From Deinococcus multiflagellatus (lineage in GTDB: Bacteria; Deinococcota; Deinococci; Deinococcales; Deinococcaceae): a stretch of 64,000 nt of DNA. Below the pieces are notes generated by a model. That model made no database searches. It was not told the DNA's origin and saw only the letters and a program-made list of their open reading frames with translations. Of this stretch, positions 26,029 to 35,370 are shown one piece after another. The stretch is taken from the NCBI RefSeq assembly GCF_020166415.1, contig NZ_JAIQXV010000021.1, forward strand, positions 1 to 64,000, written 5' to 3'. The number at the start of each line of letters is the position of its first letter. The first letter of the stretch is position 1. A program made the translations under genes and the position numbers.

Positions 26029-26694
26029 ATGCACACCCCGCTGTCCCAACGTCACCGGATTCGGACAGTGACTCTGCTCCGACTCTTCCTCGGGATCCTG
26101 CTGCCCTTGATCGTGGTTGGCCTGATCGCTGAGGATCTGTTGGAAGGACAGAGTTTCGCTTTCGAAACACCTTTCCTTCTCGCGCTCCACAGCCAAGCGA
26201 CCCCAATTCTGGACCAGTTGGCCCTTCTCTTCACGGCCGCCGGCGGCGCGGCCGTCATCGCTCCCCTCAGTGCACTGATTCTGGCTGTACTCTGGCGCAC
26301 TCGACACCGGTTGGCCACCTTCTGGGGGCTGAGTGTCGCGGGTGCCGCCGGATTGAATCTCGTCATGAAAGTGCTGATGCACCGCTCGCGTCCGGACCTC
26401 TGGCCCCGTTTGGTGCAGGAGCATGACGCCAGCTTTCCAAGCGGGCACAGCATGTACAGTGCGGCGTTCGTCACGGCACTGATCCTGCTTGCCTGGCGGA
26501 CCCCATACCGGTGGCCCGCGCTGATCCTCGGTAGTGCATTCAGCGGTCTGGTGGGCGTTTCACGGCTTTACCTGGGGGTTCATTATCCCACGGACGTCGT
26601 GGGAGGCTGGTTGACTGGAGCCGCGTGGGTGCTGGGCGTGTACGGTGTATTGCGGCCATTTGCACCTGGGCATCAGAAGGAGGCGGCCGGATGA
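26029..26694 (+). CDS. PAP2-family lipid phosphatase (first of three)
   Basis: A 221-residue membrane phosphatase with six predicted helices. The three catalytic motifs are intact: KVLMHRSRP (K-x6-RP), SFPSGHSM (PSGH) and SRLYLGVHYPTDV (SR-x5-H-x3-D). Likely substrates are undecaprenyl pyrophosphate or phosphatidic-acid-type lipids, dephosphorylated on the outer face of the membrane. Its stop overlaps the response-regulator start (ATGA), so it is the first gene of a three-gene operon. The mRNA should be leaderless. Confidence 0.9.
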   Translation: MHTPLSQRHRIRTVTLLRLFLGILLPLIVVGLIAEDLLEGQSFAFETPFLLALHSQATPILDQLALLFTAAGGAAVIAPLSALILAVLWRTRHRLATFWGLSVAGAAGLNLVMKVLMHRSRPDLWPRLVQEHDASFPSGHSMYSAAFVTALILLAWRTPYRWPALILGSAFSGLVGVSRLYLGVHYPTDVVGGWLTGAAWVLGVYGVLRPFAPGHQKEAAG

Positions 26695-27371
26695 GACTGT
26701 TAATCGTCGAGGATGACCCACACATCGCCGAACTGCTGAGTGAGGGCCTGACTGAGGAGGGCTACGAGTGCGACCGGGCGGGTGGCGCTGCCGAGGGCCT
26801 TGAACTGGCCCGGCTGTTTCCGTATGGGTTGCTGCTGCTGGACGTGATGCTCCCCGAGGGCATTGACGCAGGCTACAAACTTGGACGGCAACTCAGGGAA
26901 CATGGGTTGAACACACCGATTCTGTATCTCACCGCCCGCGGGACCGTGGAGGACCGGGTCGAAGGATTGGAGGCCGGTGGAGACGATTATCTGGTGAAAC
27001 CCTTTGCGTTCAAGGAGTTGCGGGCGCGCGTCCGGGCGCTCCTGCGGCGCGCAAGCGGCAACGCACAGAACACTGTGCCCCTCCCGGGCGGCTGGATCAT
27101 GGATCTCGGCGGCCGAGAACTGTACACCACGGGGGTGCGCGCGGAGTTGACCCGCCGCGAATTTGCCCTGCTTGAGCTCCTGGTCCTGAACCCAGGCCGG
27201 GCCTTCTCAAGGGACGACATCATTGAGCGCCTGTGGGGCGGCGAAGGCGGCGCGGTGGAACCCAAAGTCATTGATGTGTATGTCAGCACCATCCGCCGCA
27301 AGACCGCCGACGGTCTGATTGAAACGGTCCGGGGCACCGGCTACCGGCTCGGGCGGGGAGAGCCAATGTGA
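26691..27371 (+). CDS. OmpR-family response regulator of envelope locus
   Basis: A 226-residue regulator. Receiver: LLIVEDDPHIAELL, Asp in LLLLDVMLPEGIDAG, YLTARGT and DYLVKPFAFKEL. DNA-binding winged helix: LTRREFALLELLVLNPGRAFSRDDI..VIDVYVSTIRRKTADG..ETVRGTGYRL. An insertion of 3-4 residues after the acceptor loop (PEGIDAGYKLGRQLR) is slightly unusual. It overlaps both neighbours by four bases, so PAP2, RR and HK form one unit. It probably binds the class B repeats upstream of PepSY, this operon, dedA and the second PAP2. Confidence 0.9.
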   Translation: MRLLIVEDDPHIAELLSEGLTEEGYECDRAGGAAEGLELARLFPYGLLLLDVMLPEGIDAGYKLGRQLREHGLNTPILYLTARGTVEDRVEGLEAGGDDYLVKPFAFKELRARVRALLRRASGNAQNTVPLPGGWIMDLGGRELYTTGVRAELTRREFALLELLVLNPGRAFSRDDIIERLWGGEGGAVEPKVIDVYVSTIRRKTADGLIETVRGTGYRLGRGEPM

Positions 27372-28681
27372 CCACAGGCGGGCGCCGGGTGAACTGGAAC
27401 TGGCGGGACTGGAGTCTGCGGGTCAAACTGACGCTGGGCTACGCCGTGGTCTTCGCCGTGACCACCCTGCTGGGCGCCGCCCTTGTGTATGTCCTGGCCC
27501 GCAGCAGTTTAACCAGCTCGCTGGACGTCACCCTGCGTGAAACGGCCAGTGTGGCACAGGGCAGCATCGAGAACCGAAACGGCCAGTGGACATTCTCTGC
27601 GGAGCTGACGCCAACCGGTGACCTGTCTATTGAACTGCTGTCTGCGGCAGGAAAGCTGCTGGCCCGTGCCGGACAGGAAGAGCATGACCAGGCTCTTGCC
27701 CTACACCCGGGGTTCATGTCCACCAGCGAGCACCGTGTGCTGACCCTCCCGCTGGACGGCGGGCTCTATCTGAGGGTGTCTCGCCCGAGTGACACGTTGG
27801 TGGAGCTGCTCGAAACGCTGGGCCGCATCCTCAGCGCTGGCAGCGTCCTGATGGTGGTGGTGGCCTGCGGCGCCGGTTATGTCCTAGCCGACCGGGCGTT
27901 GCGGCCAGTGGACGCCGTGGCCCGCACGGCAGAGGGGATTGCCCGGCGCGGCACCTATCAGGAACGGGTTCCAGCTGCTTCTGGGCATGACGAAATGGCG
28001 CGGCTGACCACCACCGTCAATGACATGCTCGACCAGCTTGAAGGAACCATTGAGCGGGAAAAAGGTTTCGCGCGCATCGCGGCGCATGAGTTACGCACTC
28101 CCTTGACGGTCCTCAAGGGTCGTCTTGACCTCACGTTGGAACGTCCCCGGGACGCAGCGGACTATCACCGGGCACTCAGCGCAATGCAGGGGCGGGTGGA
28201 CGCCCTGGTCATTCTCTCGGAAAGCCTGCTCGCTTTGGCCCGGACTGACGCCCCACTGCAGCTTCAGCCGGTGGAACTGGCCAGCAGCGCCGCCGCGGTG
28301 GTCGAGACGCTTGACGAGGTGGCGCACCGAGCAGGCCAACGCGTACAACTTGATCTCACCGAGAGTTGGGTACAGGCTGAACCGGACGGCGTGAACCGCG
28401 CCCTCGTCAACCTGCTTGAAAATGCCCTCAAGTACGGGACAGGAGACGTCCTCGTGCGGGTCAGCGCCGGCGAGGTCGCTGTCCGCAGCGGTGGGCCTGG
28501 CCCAGATCAGACGCACTGGCCCCGGCTGCTGGAGCCTTTTGAGCGCGGCGCGGGCACTCAGGGGACGGCTGGAAGTGGGTTGGGCTTGCCCCTGGTGGCA
28601 GCCCTCGCCCGACGCTGGAGGGCGGAGCTTCTTCCCCAATGGGAGGACGGGGCCTTCGAGGTGCGCCTGCGTTTTCCCTAG
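27368..28681 (+). CDS. Sensor histidine kinase of envelope locus
   Basis: A 437-residue membrane kinase paired with the overlapping regulator (GTG start in a GTGA overlap). TM1 lies near residues 20-42 and TM2 near 155-178, enclosing a ~110-residue sensor loop. HAMP, H-box IAAHELRTPLTVLKGRLDLT, N-box LLENALKYG and a degenerate nucleotide-binding end with GSGLGLPLVAALARR follow. The canonical DxGxG box is replaced by the sequence around RSGGPGPDQTHWPRLLEPF, so kinase output may be weak or phosphatase-biased. The ligand is unknown; envelope or peptide stress fits the neighbours. Confidence 0.88.
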   Translation: MTTGGRRVNWNWRDWSLRVKLTLGYAVVFAVTTLLGAALVYVLARSSLTSSLDVTLRETASVAQGSIENRNGQWTFSAELTPTGDLSIELLSAAGKLLARAGQEEHDQALALHPGFMSTSEHRVLTLPLDGGLYLRVSRPSDTLVELLETLGRILSAGSVLMVVVACGAGYVLADRALRPVDAVARTAEGIARRGTYQERVPAASGHDEMARLTTTVNDMLDQLEGTIEREKGFARIAAHELRTPLTVLKGRLDLTLERPRDAADYHRALSAMQGRVDALVILSESLLALARTDAPLQLQPVELASSAAAVVETLDEVAHRAGQRVQLDLTESWVQAEPDGVNRALVNLLENALKYGTGDVLVRVSAGEVAVRSGGPGPDQTHWPRLLEPFERGAGTQGTAGSGLGLPLVAALARRWRAELLPQWEDGAFEVRLRFP

Positions 28682-28835
28682 TGATGTCCTGCCCCTCATC
28701 CTGCACTCTCAGCGGGAGCAGCCAGCACGGCAAGTCAGCCGGCGGGGCTCACCGAACATTCGCGCGCTAGAGGTGGTCAAGGCTGTCACGGTGTCAGACT
28801 GATCCCTGTGGCCGGCTGGCTGGAGCGTGTGCTTG

Positions 28836-28868
28836 GTATACGCCTCCTTTACCTCTCCTTCCTATGGT
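28836..28868 (+). promoter_or_regulatory. Direct-repeat promoter of dedA gene (class B)
   Basis: GTATACG (28836-28842) and CTTTACC (28847-28853), an 11-bp period, are followed after 9 bp by TATGGT (28863-28868), 6 nt before the ATG. Confidence 0.6.
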
Positions 28869-28874
28869 GAGGAC

Positions 28875-29468
28875 ATGGTTGACCTGACCCAACTTTTGCT
28901 GAGTGCTTCATACCTCGGTCTCTTTGCCATTGTCTTTGCCGAAAGCGGTCTTCTCATTGGCTTTTTCCTACCTGGCGACAGCCTACTTCTCACAGCGGGC
29001 ATCCTTGCTCAGCAGGGCAGCCTGCACCTGGCAGGCGTGATGCTGGCGGTCACCCTTGGCGCGGTCATCGGAGACAGCACGGGATACTTCATCGGACGCC
29101 GCTTCGGCCCTGCGGTGTTCAGCCGTCCAGACCACCGACTGTTTCGGCCCGAATATGTCGGGCGGACCCAAGCCTTCTTTCAGCGCCACGGCGGCCTCTC
29201 ACTGATTCTGGCCCGCTTCGTGCCTGTGGTGAGGACAGTCGCACCGACACTGGCTGGAGTCGGACAGATGCCCTACTCACAGTTTTTGATCTACAACGTG
29301 GTGGGTGGCCTGCTCTGGGCGACCAGTGTGCCTCTGCTGGGCTACTGGCTGGGCGGCCTCATCCCGCACCTGGACCGTTGCATCCTGCTGGTCATCGGGG
29401 TGGTAATCATCGTGAGTCTGATTCCAGTTGGGTTGGAACTGCGAAAACTCCGCGTCAAGCAGAGGTAG
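28875..29468 (+). CDS. DedA-family membrane protein
   Basis: A 197-residue DedA/VTT-domain protein. The conserved signature E-x-G-x6-PG-D is seen in [18 protein letters not shown], followed by [17 protein letters not shown] and the amphipathic re-entrant FxxRFxPxxRTxxP pattern in [17 protein letters not shown]. DedA proteins flip or recycle undecaprenyl phosphate and phospholipids across the membrane. Together with two flanking PAP2 phosphatases this suggests lipid-carrier recycling. ATG 28875 follows a -10 box by 6 nt. Confidence 0.88.
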   Translation: MVDLTQLLLSASYLGLFAIVFAESGLLIGFFLPGDSLLLTAGILAQQGSLHLAGVMLAVTLGAVIGDSTGYFIGRRFGPAVFSRPDHRLFRPEYVGRTQAFFQRHGGLSLILARFVPVVRTVAPTLAGVGQMPYSQFLIYNVVGGLLWATSVPLLGYWLGGLIPHLDRCILLVIGVVIIVSLIPVGLELRKLRVKQR

Positions 29469-29755
29469 GCGGGGCCTATGCCCTCTGCGGCAAAGGGTGA
29501 AGCTCTATCCAGATGCCGGAAGCGTGGGTCATTGAGAGACGGCAAGGAGGACCTGTTGACGGTCTTTGTCTTCCTGCCGGTAGAGGGCCCTCGACAGAAT
29601 TCTCCTCCATATCGTGACGCAGGGACCACACGCGACGTGTGGCACCACTGTGGTGGAGTGGCCCATCTGGCTTGAGCTGTCATTCCCAGGCAGGGACCAC
29701 CGTGGCGCTGAGCGTCATTCACCACCTGCTCCCGAATGCCGGCGTCCGCTGGCCG

Positions 29756-29788
29756 CTATACCGCGTCTATACCGCTTCTTGCGATCGT
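29756..29788 (+). promoter_or_regulatory. Direct-repeat promoter of second PAP2 gene (class B)
   Basis: Two perfect copies of CTATACC (29756-29762 and 29767-29773), an 11-bp period, are followed after 9 bp by GATCGT (29783-29788), 6 nt before a GTG start. This promoter is the main reason for choosing that start. Confidence 0.6.
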
Positions 29789-29794
29789 ACTGCT

Positions 29795-30478
29795 GTGAGA
29801 GGCCTTCTGACCAAGTGCACGCAGCGCGCAGCAGTGGCGGGTGGGCTGCGACTGGGGCTGGGCATCTTGCTCCCGCTCTTCTTGCTGATGCTCATCGCCA
29901 ACGAAGTGGGCGAAAAGGAATACTTCGCAGTTGACCTCTTCGCCATGTCCTGGGTGCACCGACAGGCGGGGGATGGCCTCCTGTCGGTCAGCATCTGGAT
30001 GAATCAGCTGGGAACGCCGTTGGCGACCTGCGTGGTCACCGTGCTGCCTCCCCTTGCCCTGTGGTTCATGAACCGCCGTCCACAGGCGCTTTTCGCGCTG
30101 GTGGCCGTGGGGGGCGCTGAGGGCGCGCAGGCCATCATGAAGCGCATCTTCCAGCGGCCGAGACCTGAGTTGTGGCCCCATCTGGTGACGGCGCCGGGCG
30201 CCTCCTTTCCCAGTGGACACAGCACCGTGGCGGCGGCCCTCGCCGCTGTATGCGTGCTCCTGTTGTGGCGTACCCGGTGGCGCTGGTCTGCTTTATGGCT
30301 TGGCGCAGCCTACTACGGCTTGATGGCCCTTTCCAGGGTCGTGTTGGGCGTCCACTACCCCACCGACGTGCTGGCCGCCGGGCTGACTGCACTGGTGTGG
30401 GTCATGGCCACCTATCTGGGGTTACGCAGATGGCTCAGGCCAGGGGCTGGGCGCGAGCCTAATGACGGTGACCAGTAA
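29795..30478 (+). CDS. PAP2-family lipid phosphatase (second)
   Basis: A 227-residue membrane phosphatase with all catalytic motifs: KRIFQRPRP, SFPSGHST and SRVVLGVHYPTDV. It is a paralogue of the 26029 protein, sharing the N-terminal GILLPL..LIANEVGEKE..FAVDLF pattern. GTG 29795 gives the same N-terminus length as the paralogue and sits at the expected distance from the promoter; in-frame codons further upstream read as non-protein. Probably acts with DedA on lipid phosphates. Confidence 0.8.
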   Translation: MRGLLTKCTQRAAVAGGLRLGLGILLPLFLLMLIANEVGEKEYFAVDLFAMSWVHRQAGDGLLSVSIWMNQLGTPLATCVVTVLPPLALWFMNRRPQALFALVAVGGAEGAQAIMKRIFQRPRPELWPHLVTAPGASFPSGHSTVAAALAAVCVLLLWRTRWRWSALWLGAAYYGLMALSRVVLGVHYPTDVLAAGLTALVWVMATYLGLRRWLRPGAGREPNDGDQ

Positions 30479-30715
30479 GCATGCAAGTTCATCCCCAGAG
30501 TTCGGGGGCATGATCACACCTGAACCCCAGACTCGAAACCACCCGCTGCGCAGGCGGTAATGTGACAGCGGGCTCCGTGTCACTTCGCTGTGTGACCAGT
30601 ATCCGCAATAACTTGAGCCTCGTCCGACCGGTCACCAGCCAGTCCGACCGCAGACGCCGCATGATCCACTCTGCACCGTCATTTGAAGCGGATGGCTTCA
30701 AACAAGCGGTGAGCC

Positions 30716-31630
30716 TCAACGATGAGTATTAAAGAATTGGGCGATCTTGCTGCCCACGTCCGCATTCATATAGCCGCGTGACAGGTGAGGTCCCTGCACC
30801 TGCAGGACTTGAACATCGGCGCCGGCGGCACGTGCAAGAATCGCCAGACGAATGCCATTGGCCGCACTGGCCACGGCCGTATCCTGAGCGCTGACGACCG
30901 CCAGCAGAGGTGTGAGGCGCCCCCGAAATGAAGCGAACTGGTTGACGGGATCATACCCCACCTGGCTGGCACCACCGAAGGCGCGGCGGATGCTGGCGGC
31001 GCGGCGCGCCGACGTGCGTTCTGCGTCACGCAAGTTGACCCGGCCAGCCACAATGGCTGTGGCACGAACCCGGACGCCCAGCGTCTGCCGGTAGGCCGTC
31101 AGGGTGGCCGGTAACCCGCCCATCGAAATGCCCAGGCTATAGACCCGGCCGTCGCCCTTGAAATGCGGCTGCGCCGCCCTGTAGACCCGGCCGACGTACG
31201 CCAGCGCGTCAGGGCTGCCCCAGGTCTCTTTCCCGCCGTCGTTGCTGAGGAGAAGCACATACCCCTGCACGTCAATTGCGTCGACCAACGTGTCGAAAGG
31301 AGGGTGGGTGATTCCGTCCAGCGCTTGACCGCCCCGGCCATGAGAGACGATCACCACTGGGCAGCTGACTTTGCGGCAGCGTGGAGGCACAACCAACTGC
31401 GCCGCGCCCCGGACATCAGGCAGAGCACGCGTCGCGCGGCCATCTGGCTCCACGGTCCACCCCGGTGGTCCTGCCGCCCCCAGGCGGGCTCTTTCAGCTT
31501 GACTGTTCGTCTGCGGTGACGTGCAGGCCATGAGAGACGCGGCGAGCGCCAGCAGACTGAGGGAGCGGTCCAGTGTCCCAGCGCCTAAGCGCGGTTTCAG
31601 CCGCAGGACACTATGCTGGCGAGCAGGCAT
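30716..31630 (-). CDS. Alpha/beta-hydrolase lipoprotein, esterase-like
   Basis: A 304-residue exported protein with a lipobox near residues 30-36 (ALAASLMAC). The hydrolase fold shows an oxyanion-hole motif (VIVSHGRGG), a nucleophile elbow YSLGISMGG (G-I-S-M-G), an acid in SAQDTAVA and a His in QGPHLSRGY. It resembles PHB-depolymerase or feruloyl-esterase-like hydrolases; the substrate is not predictable. ATG 31630 has TATCGT 7 nt upstream, so the mRNA is leaderless, and it places the signal peptide correctly. Confidence 0.7.
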   Translation of the reverse strand: MPARQHSVLRLKPRLGAGTLDRSLSLLALAASLMACTSPQTNSQAERARLGAAGPPGWTVEPDGRATRALPDVRGAAQLVVPPRCRKVSCPVVIVSHGRGGQALDGITHPPFDTLVDAIDVQGYVLLLSNDGGKETWGSPDALAYVGRVYRAAQPHFKGDGRVYSLGISMGGLPATLTAYRQTLGVRVRATAIVAGRVNLRDAERTSARRAASIRRAFGGASQVGYDPVNQFASFRGRLTPLLAVVSAQDTAVASAANGIRLAILARAAGADVQVLQVQGPHLSRGYMNADVGSKIAQFFNTHR

Positions 31631-31854
31631 CAATCTCACGATACATGATGGCGAAGAAGAGTGGGAAAACCGGTGGTGCCAGAATTTCATTGTCAGTGGC
31701 GTGACGGCACCATGGACGGTTGATTGGGCCAGTTCTTCGCTGCCAGCACCACTGCGGTCACATCGACTCTGCACTCCAAATCCAGGCCAGGCGAGGGCCT
31801 CAGAGGGGACGCTGTTAAGAACAGGTCAAAAAGCGCGCCCGCTATGCTGCCCGC

Positions 31855-32523
31855 ATGGCCCGGTTGACGCTGCTCGTGATTGTGCCCCATCCAGACGATG
31901 AGACCTTTGGCTCTGGGGGCACGCTCCTGTCGTTACTGGCACGGGGTGATGCCTGCGGCGTCTTAACCCTCACGCAAGGCGAGGCGGGCAAAACTTTGGG
32001 GCTGTGCGACACCAAAGCGGACCTCAGCGTGCTCAGACAGGAGGAGTTGCGTGCCTGTCTCGATGTCTTGGGTGTGTTGACGCACCCAGACAGTGTGCAC
32101 GAACAGCACCACTACCCAGACGGCGCCGTGGCTGCACATCGGGCCGAAGTAACACAGGTGATTCAGGACGCTCTTAACCGGCACCGGCCAGAAATCATCT
32201 TGACCTTTCCTCCAGACGGTCTCAACGGCCACCCAGATCACGTGGCCACCCATCAAGTGGTCAAGAGCGTTTGGGATGAACTGCCGGTAGAGTCCCGGCC
32301 CACACTCTGGTATTACGCCCTGAACCGCGAGTGGCTGGATGACCCGTCCCCTCTGCACCTCCAGCCGAACCGCGTCCACGACGTTTCTGCCTTCATCACC
32401 CAGAAATTGCGCGCGATGGGCTGTCACCGCTCACAGGGACTGACCCTCGCCAACACGCTGCGGCGCTTTCCAGAGCGCGTGACACATGAGCCGTTCTATG
32501 AGGTCGTGGCCGGTCGGGATTGA
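31855..32523 (+). CDS. PIG-L/LmbE-family N-deacetylase
   Basis: A 222-residue zinc deacetylase. Zn-binding motif PHPDDETFGSGG is at the N-terminus and the third ligand is in GLNGHPDHVATHQ. The family removes acetyl groups from GlcNAc-type substrates (e.g. BshB in bacillithiol synthesis or mycothiol-type enzymes). Deinococci make bacillithiol, so BshB is one candidate, though several paralogues usually exist. TATGCT (31843-31848) ends 6 nt before the ATG (leaderless). Confidence 0.8.
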   Translation: MARLTLLVIVPHPDDETFGSGGTLLSLLARGDACGVLTLTQGEAGKTLGLCDTKADLSVLRQEELRACLDVLGVLTHPDSVHEQHHYPDGAVAAHRAEVTQVIQDALNRHRPEIILTFPPDGLNGHPDHVATHQVVKSVWDELPVESRPTLWYYALNREWLDDPSPLHLQPNRVHDVSAFITQKLRAMGCHRSQGLTLANTLRRFPERVTHEPFYEVVAGRD

Positions 32524-32693
32524 CTGCCTCGCCCCAAAGATCACTGATTGGGGGCTTCATTCCCCACCCAGTTGCACCGTTTTGTCCAGATTTGGTCCTT
32601 CAGCTCAGGTGGCCGGGGCTGTTCCCTTTGGTCGCACTTCCCAGAGCAGTTCCAGGCCTCAGATCCTGTACTCCTCACGCAACTCCACTGCTC

Positions 32694-34082
32694 TCAACAG
32701 GTTGGTCGACGTCCGGAGCAGTTGCCTGTGGGGGGTGTGCTCGCTGCCGGGTGGGGCGGCTGAGGCATGAGTCCATCCTTAGAAATCAAACCCCCCGCAA
32801 TCTCCCTGAAGATGGGAGCGGCCAGCTGCGAACCCTGGTAGTTGCGTTTGGCGCCCCGCACCATGACTGCCACGGTGTACCGCGGCGGCTCTGTCAACAC
32901 CAGGCCCGCGAAGGTACTCGTAAAAATCCGCTCACTGTAGCGGCCATTTTCAGCCACCTGCGCCGTCCCGGTCTTTCCACTCAGGTGGTAGCCCGGTATG
33001 CCGGCCTGTTTCGAGATCCCGTCGTCAATCACGGCGTGCAGCATGGCGCGGGTGGTGCGCGCAATCTCCGGGCGAAGTACCGGTCGCCGGCGGATTGGCG
33101 TGCCGGCGAGCAGCGAGGGCGCCACGTAGACGCCGTCATTTGCCAGCACGTTGAAGGCGGCGGCCAATTGAAGGGTGGTTACCGTCATGCCCTGACCAAA
33201 GGCATTGGTGGCGCGAATCACGTCGTCCCACTGTTCGGGCGGTCTCACTTGCCCGCGGCCTGTCGAGACGCCAACAGGCGCGGCCCGGCCAAAACCGTAC
33301 GCCTGCAAGTAGGCGTGCATCTCCGAGGGCGGAAACGCCTCTACCAACCGGGTCATGCCCACATTGCTGGAGTAGCGCAGAATCTGTTGGGTGTTCAGGC
33401 GGCCTGGGTGAGGCACGATATCCCCGATGGTGGCGCTTCCTACCCGGCGGCGCATGGGGGTCTCGTACTCGCGTTCAGGGGTGGTCGCCCCCTCATTGAG
33501 CAGCGCAGCGACAATCAGCGGCTTCATGACGCTGCCCGGCTCATATTCGTCCAGGAAAGCGCGGTTTCGCCACTGGGTGGGCGAAGCGCTTCGCCAGGCA
33601 TTGGGGTCATAGGACGGGTAGGTGGCCGCAGCCAAAACACGACCTGTCGCCACATCCAACACGACACTTGAGGCGAAATCGGCGTCCACGGCCCGCGCTG
33701 CGGTTTCCAGCGCCCGTTCGGTGATCGCCTGAACGAGGCTCTGGATGGTCAGGGTGACCGGCTCTCCCGCACTGAGCTGGGTCTCACGGCTGTATTCAAT
33801 GCCTTCAAGCCCTTCGGTGCGCCCCATGAATCCCACCAGCGCGGCGCCGGAACTCTTCTGCGGGTACACCCGGCCTTGGCCAGCCGCGCTGTCGTGGGCC
33901 AGGAGCCGCCCGTCGCTGCTCGTGATGTGTCCGCGCTCAGGACGGGGCGTCTCAAGTTGACCCACCGAAGGCGGCGTCATCAGCCGGGCGAAGGCCAGCA
34001 CCAGCATGACCCAACACATCAAACCCACCAGATACATCCACCAGACCCGCCGCGGGCGTCTGGGTCTTCCTCGTTCATTCAT
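32694..34082 (-). CDS. Penicillin-binding protein, class B transpeptidase, short form
   Basis: A 462-residue membrane-anchored transpeptidase for peptidoglycan cross-linking. A cytoplasmic Arg-rich start and one TM helix (WMYLVGLMCWVMLVLAF) precede a reduced N-terminal domain (RGHITSSDGRLLAHD). The catalytic domain has EPGSVMKP (SxxK), YSSNVG (SxN) and SGKTGTAQVA (KTG). Class B PBPs are usually 550-700 residues, so the dimerisation/pedestal domain is short here, recalling SpoVD/FtsI-like minimal forms. ATG 34082 has an AAGGAAA site upstream. Possibly an accessory cell-wall enzyme. Confidence 0.85.
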   Translation of the reverse strand: MNERGRPRRPRRVWWMYLVGLMCWVMLVLAFARLMTPPSVGQLETPRPERGHITSSDGRLLAHDSAAGQGRVYPQKSSGAALVGFMGRTEGLEGIEYSRETQLSAGEPVTLTIQSLVQAITERALETAARAVDADFASSVVLDVATGRVLAAATYPSYDPNAWRSASPTQWRNRAFLDEYEPGSVMKPLIVAALLNEGATTPEREYETPMRRRVGSATIGDIVPHPGRLNTQQILRYSSNVGMTRLVEAFPPSEMHAYLQAYGFGRAAPVGVSTGRGQVRPPEQWDDVIRATNAFGQGMTVTTLQLAAAFNVLANDGVYVAPSLLAGTPIRRRPVLRPEIARTTRAMLHAVIDDGISKQAGIPGYHLSGKTGTAQVAENGRYSERIFTSTFAGLVLTEPPRYTVAVMVRGAKRNYQGSQLAAPIFREIAGGLISKDGLMPQPPHPAASTPPTGNCSGRRPTC

Positions 34083-34137
34083 ATAGCTGTTTTCCTTTCG
34101 TTCGCGTGCCGGCGTAGGGCCGGCACTTGCATTTACT

Positions 34138-35370
34138 TCAAAGCGTGGAGGCTGAGTTCGGGTCACGGCTTGGGATGTTCATGCGGCCCCGGTGCGTCCA
34201 CCAGACCACAGCCAGGAGCACCAGGGCCAGGCCACCCCCGACCAGAAACGCCTGATCGGGGAGGCGTGTGCCCAGCAGGCCAGCGACAGGGTAGGCGAAT
34301 GCCCACCAAAGATGGCTCCAGGCGAAGTGGGCGCCGTACACCCGGCCCTGTGCAGCTTCATCCGTGCGTTCGGCCAGCAAGGTCTCGGTGGGCAGATTCA
34401 CCCAGTTCTGGCCGATGCCGGCCAAGAGCCAGAACCCCATCAGGCCTCCCAGAGGCAGCAGATCACCAGGCAGAATCGCCACACTTGTGACGAGTGCCCC
34501 CAGAGCGATGAACCGTGTCAGAGGGATTCGCCGGCCAGCTGCCCCCACAGCCAGGGACGCCAGGGCCGCGCCCAGTCCAAAGGCCGCCATCACCCATCCA
34601 TATGACGCTTCGCCCAGCTTCAGGTCTCCCTGCACCCTGGAAACCGTCGCCGTGAGAATCAGTGCGCCTGTAACAGCCGCCACCAGTTCCATCAGGAGAG
34701 CAAAGCGGACTGGGGGGTCACGCCACAACCGGGCGGTGCCGTCCTTGACATCGGTCAAGGTGCTGCGCGCCACCGGCTCCGTGCTCGCCCGCAGCGCCGG
34801 CAGGGTGAGGATCAGAAGCCCGGCGATCAGGAAGCTCGCCGCGTCCACCAGAAAGAGGGCGCGCGTGCCCAGCCACGCGGCGAGCAGGCCGGCCAGCCCT
34901 GGGCCCACGATGGCCAGGAGTTCGGTGGTTGCACTGGAAAGCGCGAACGCAGGTCGGCTGTCCTCCCGGCCCATGACCAGGGGGACGGTGGCCTGGTTGG
35001 TGGGGGTGAAGAACGCGGTAAAGGCGTTGAGCAGGACCATCAGCACGTAGATCTGCCAGACCTGCGTGACAAAGAACATGCCGAGCATGACGAGCAGGCG
35101 CCCAAAGTGGCAGGTCAGCAGCACGGTACGCCGGTTCACCCGGTCGGCCAGAACCCCGGCGAGGGGACTGAGCAGGACGAACACGGTGACCCGGAGCGTC
35201 AGGGCGAGCGCGAGAATGACAGGCGCCTGATCTGGACCGGCCAGTTGGGCAGCCAGAAGGGCCAGTCCCACCCAGGTGAGGGCGTCGCCGATCTGGCTGA
35301 CAGTCTGCGCGGCGTAGAGACGAGCGAAGCGCGGATTGCGCAGGGCCGAGAAGGTGGCCAGGGCGTTCAA
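34138..35370 (-). CDS. MFS efflux transporter
   Basis: A 410-residue 12-helix transporter of the enterobactin-exporter/drug-efflux type of the major facilitator superfamily. The loop 2-3 signature is GVLADRVNRRTVLL, and TM1 starts NPRFARLYAAQTVSQIGDAL. It should export a hydrophobic drug or metabolite by proton antiport. Its start overlaps the stop of the ArsR-type gene (ATGA), so expression is controlled by that regulator. Confidence 0.85.
   Translation of the reverse strand: MNALATFSALRNPRFARLYAAQTVSQIGDALTWVGLALLAAQLAGPDQAPVILALALTLRVTVFVLLSPLAGVLADRVNRRTVLLTCHFGRLLVMLGMFFVTQVWQIYVLMVLLNAFTAFFTPTNQATVPLVMGREDSRPAFALSSATTELLAIVGPGLAGLLAAWLGTRALFLVDAASFLIAGLLILTLPALRASTEPVARSTLTDVKDGTARLWRDPPVRFALLMELVAAVTGALILTATVSRVQGDLKLGEASYGWVMAAFGLGAALASLAVGAAGRRIPLTRFIALGALVTSVAILPGDLLPLGGLMGFWLLAGIGQNWVNLPTETLLAERTDEAAQGRVYGAHFAWSHLWWAFAYPVAGLLGTRLPDQAFLVGGGLALVLLAVVWWTHRGRMNIPSRDPNSASTL

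Noticed and set aside
30489..30719. Short minus-strand ORF (76 codons) after the second PAP2 gene
   Set aside because: Looks protein-like in places, but no family, start signal or neighbour logic supports it.
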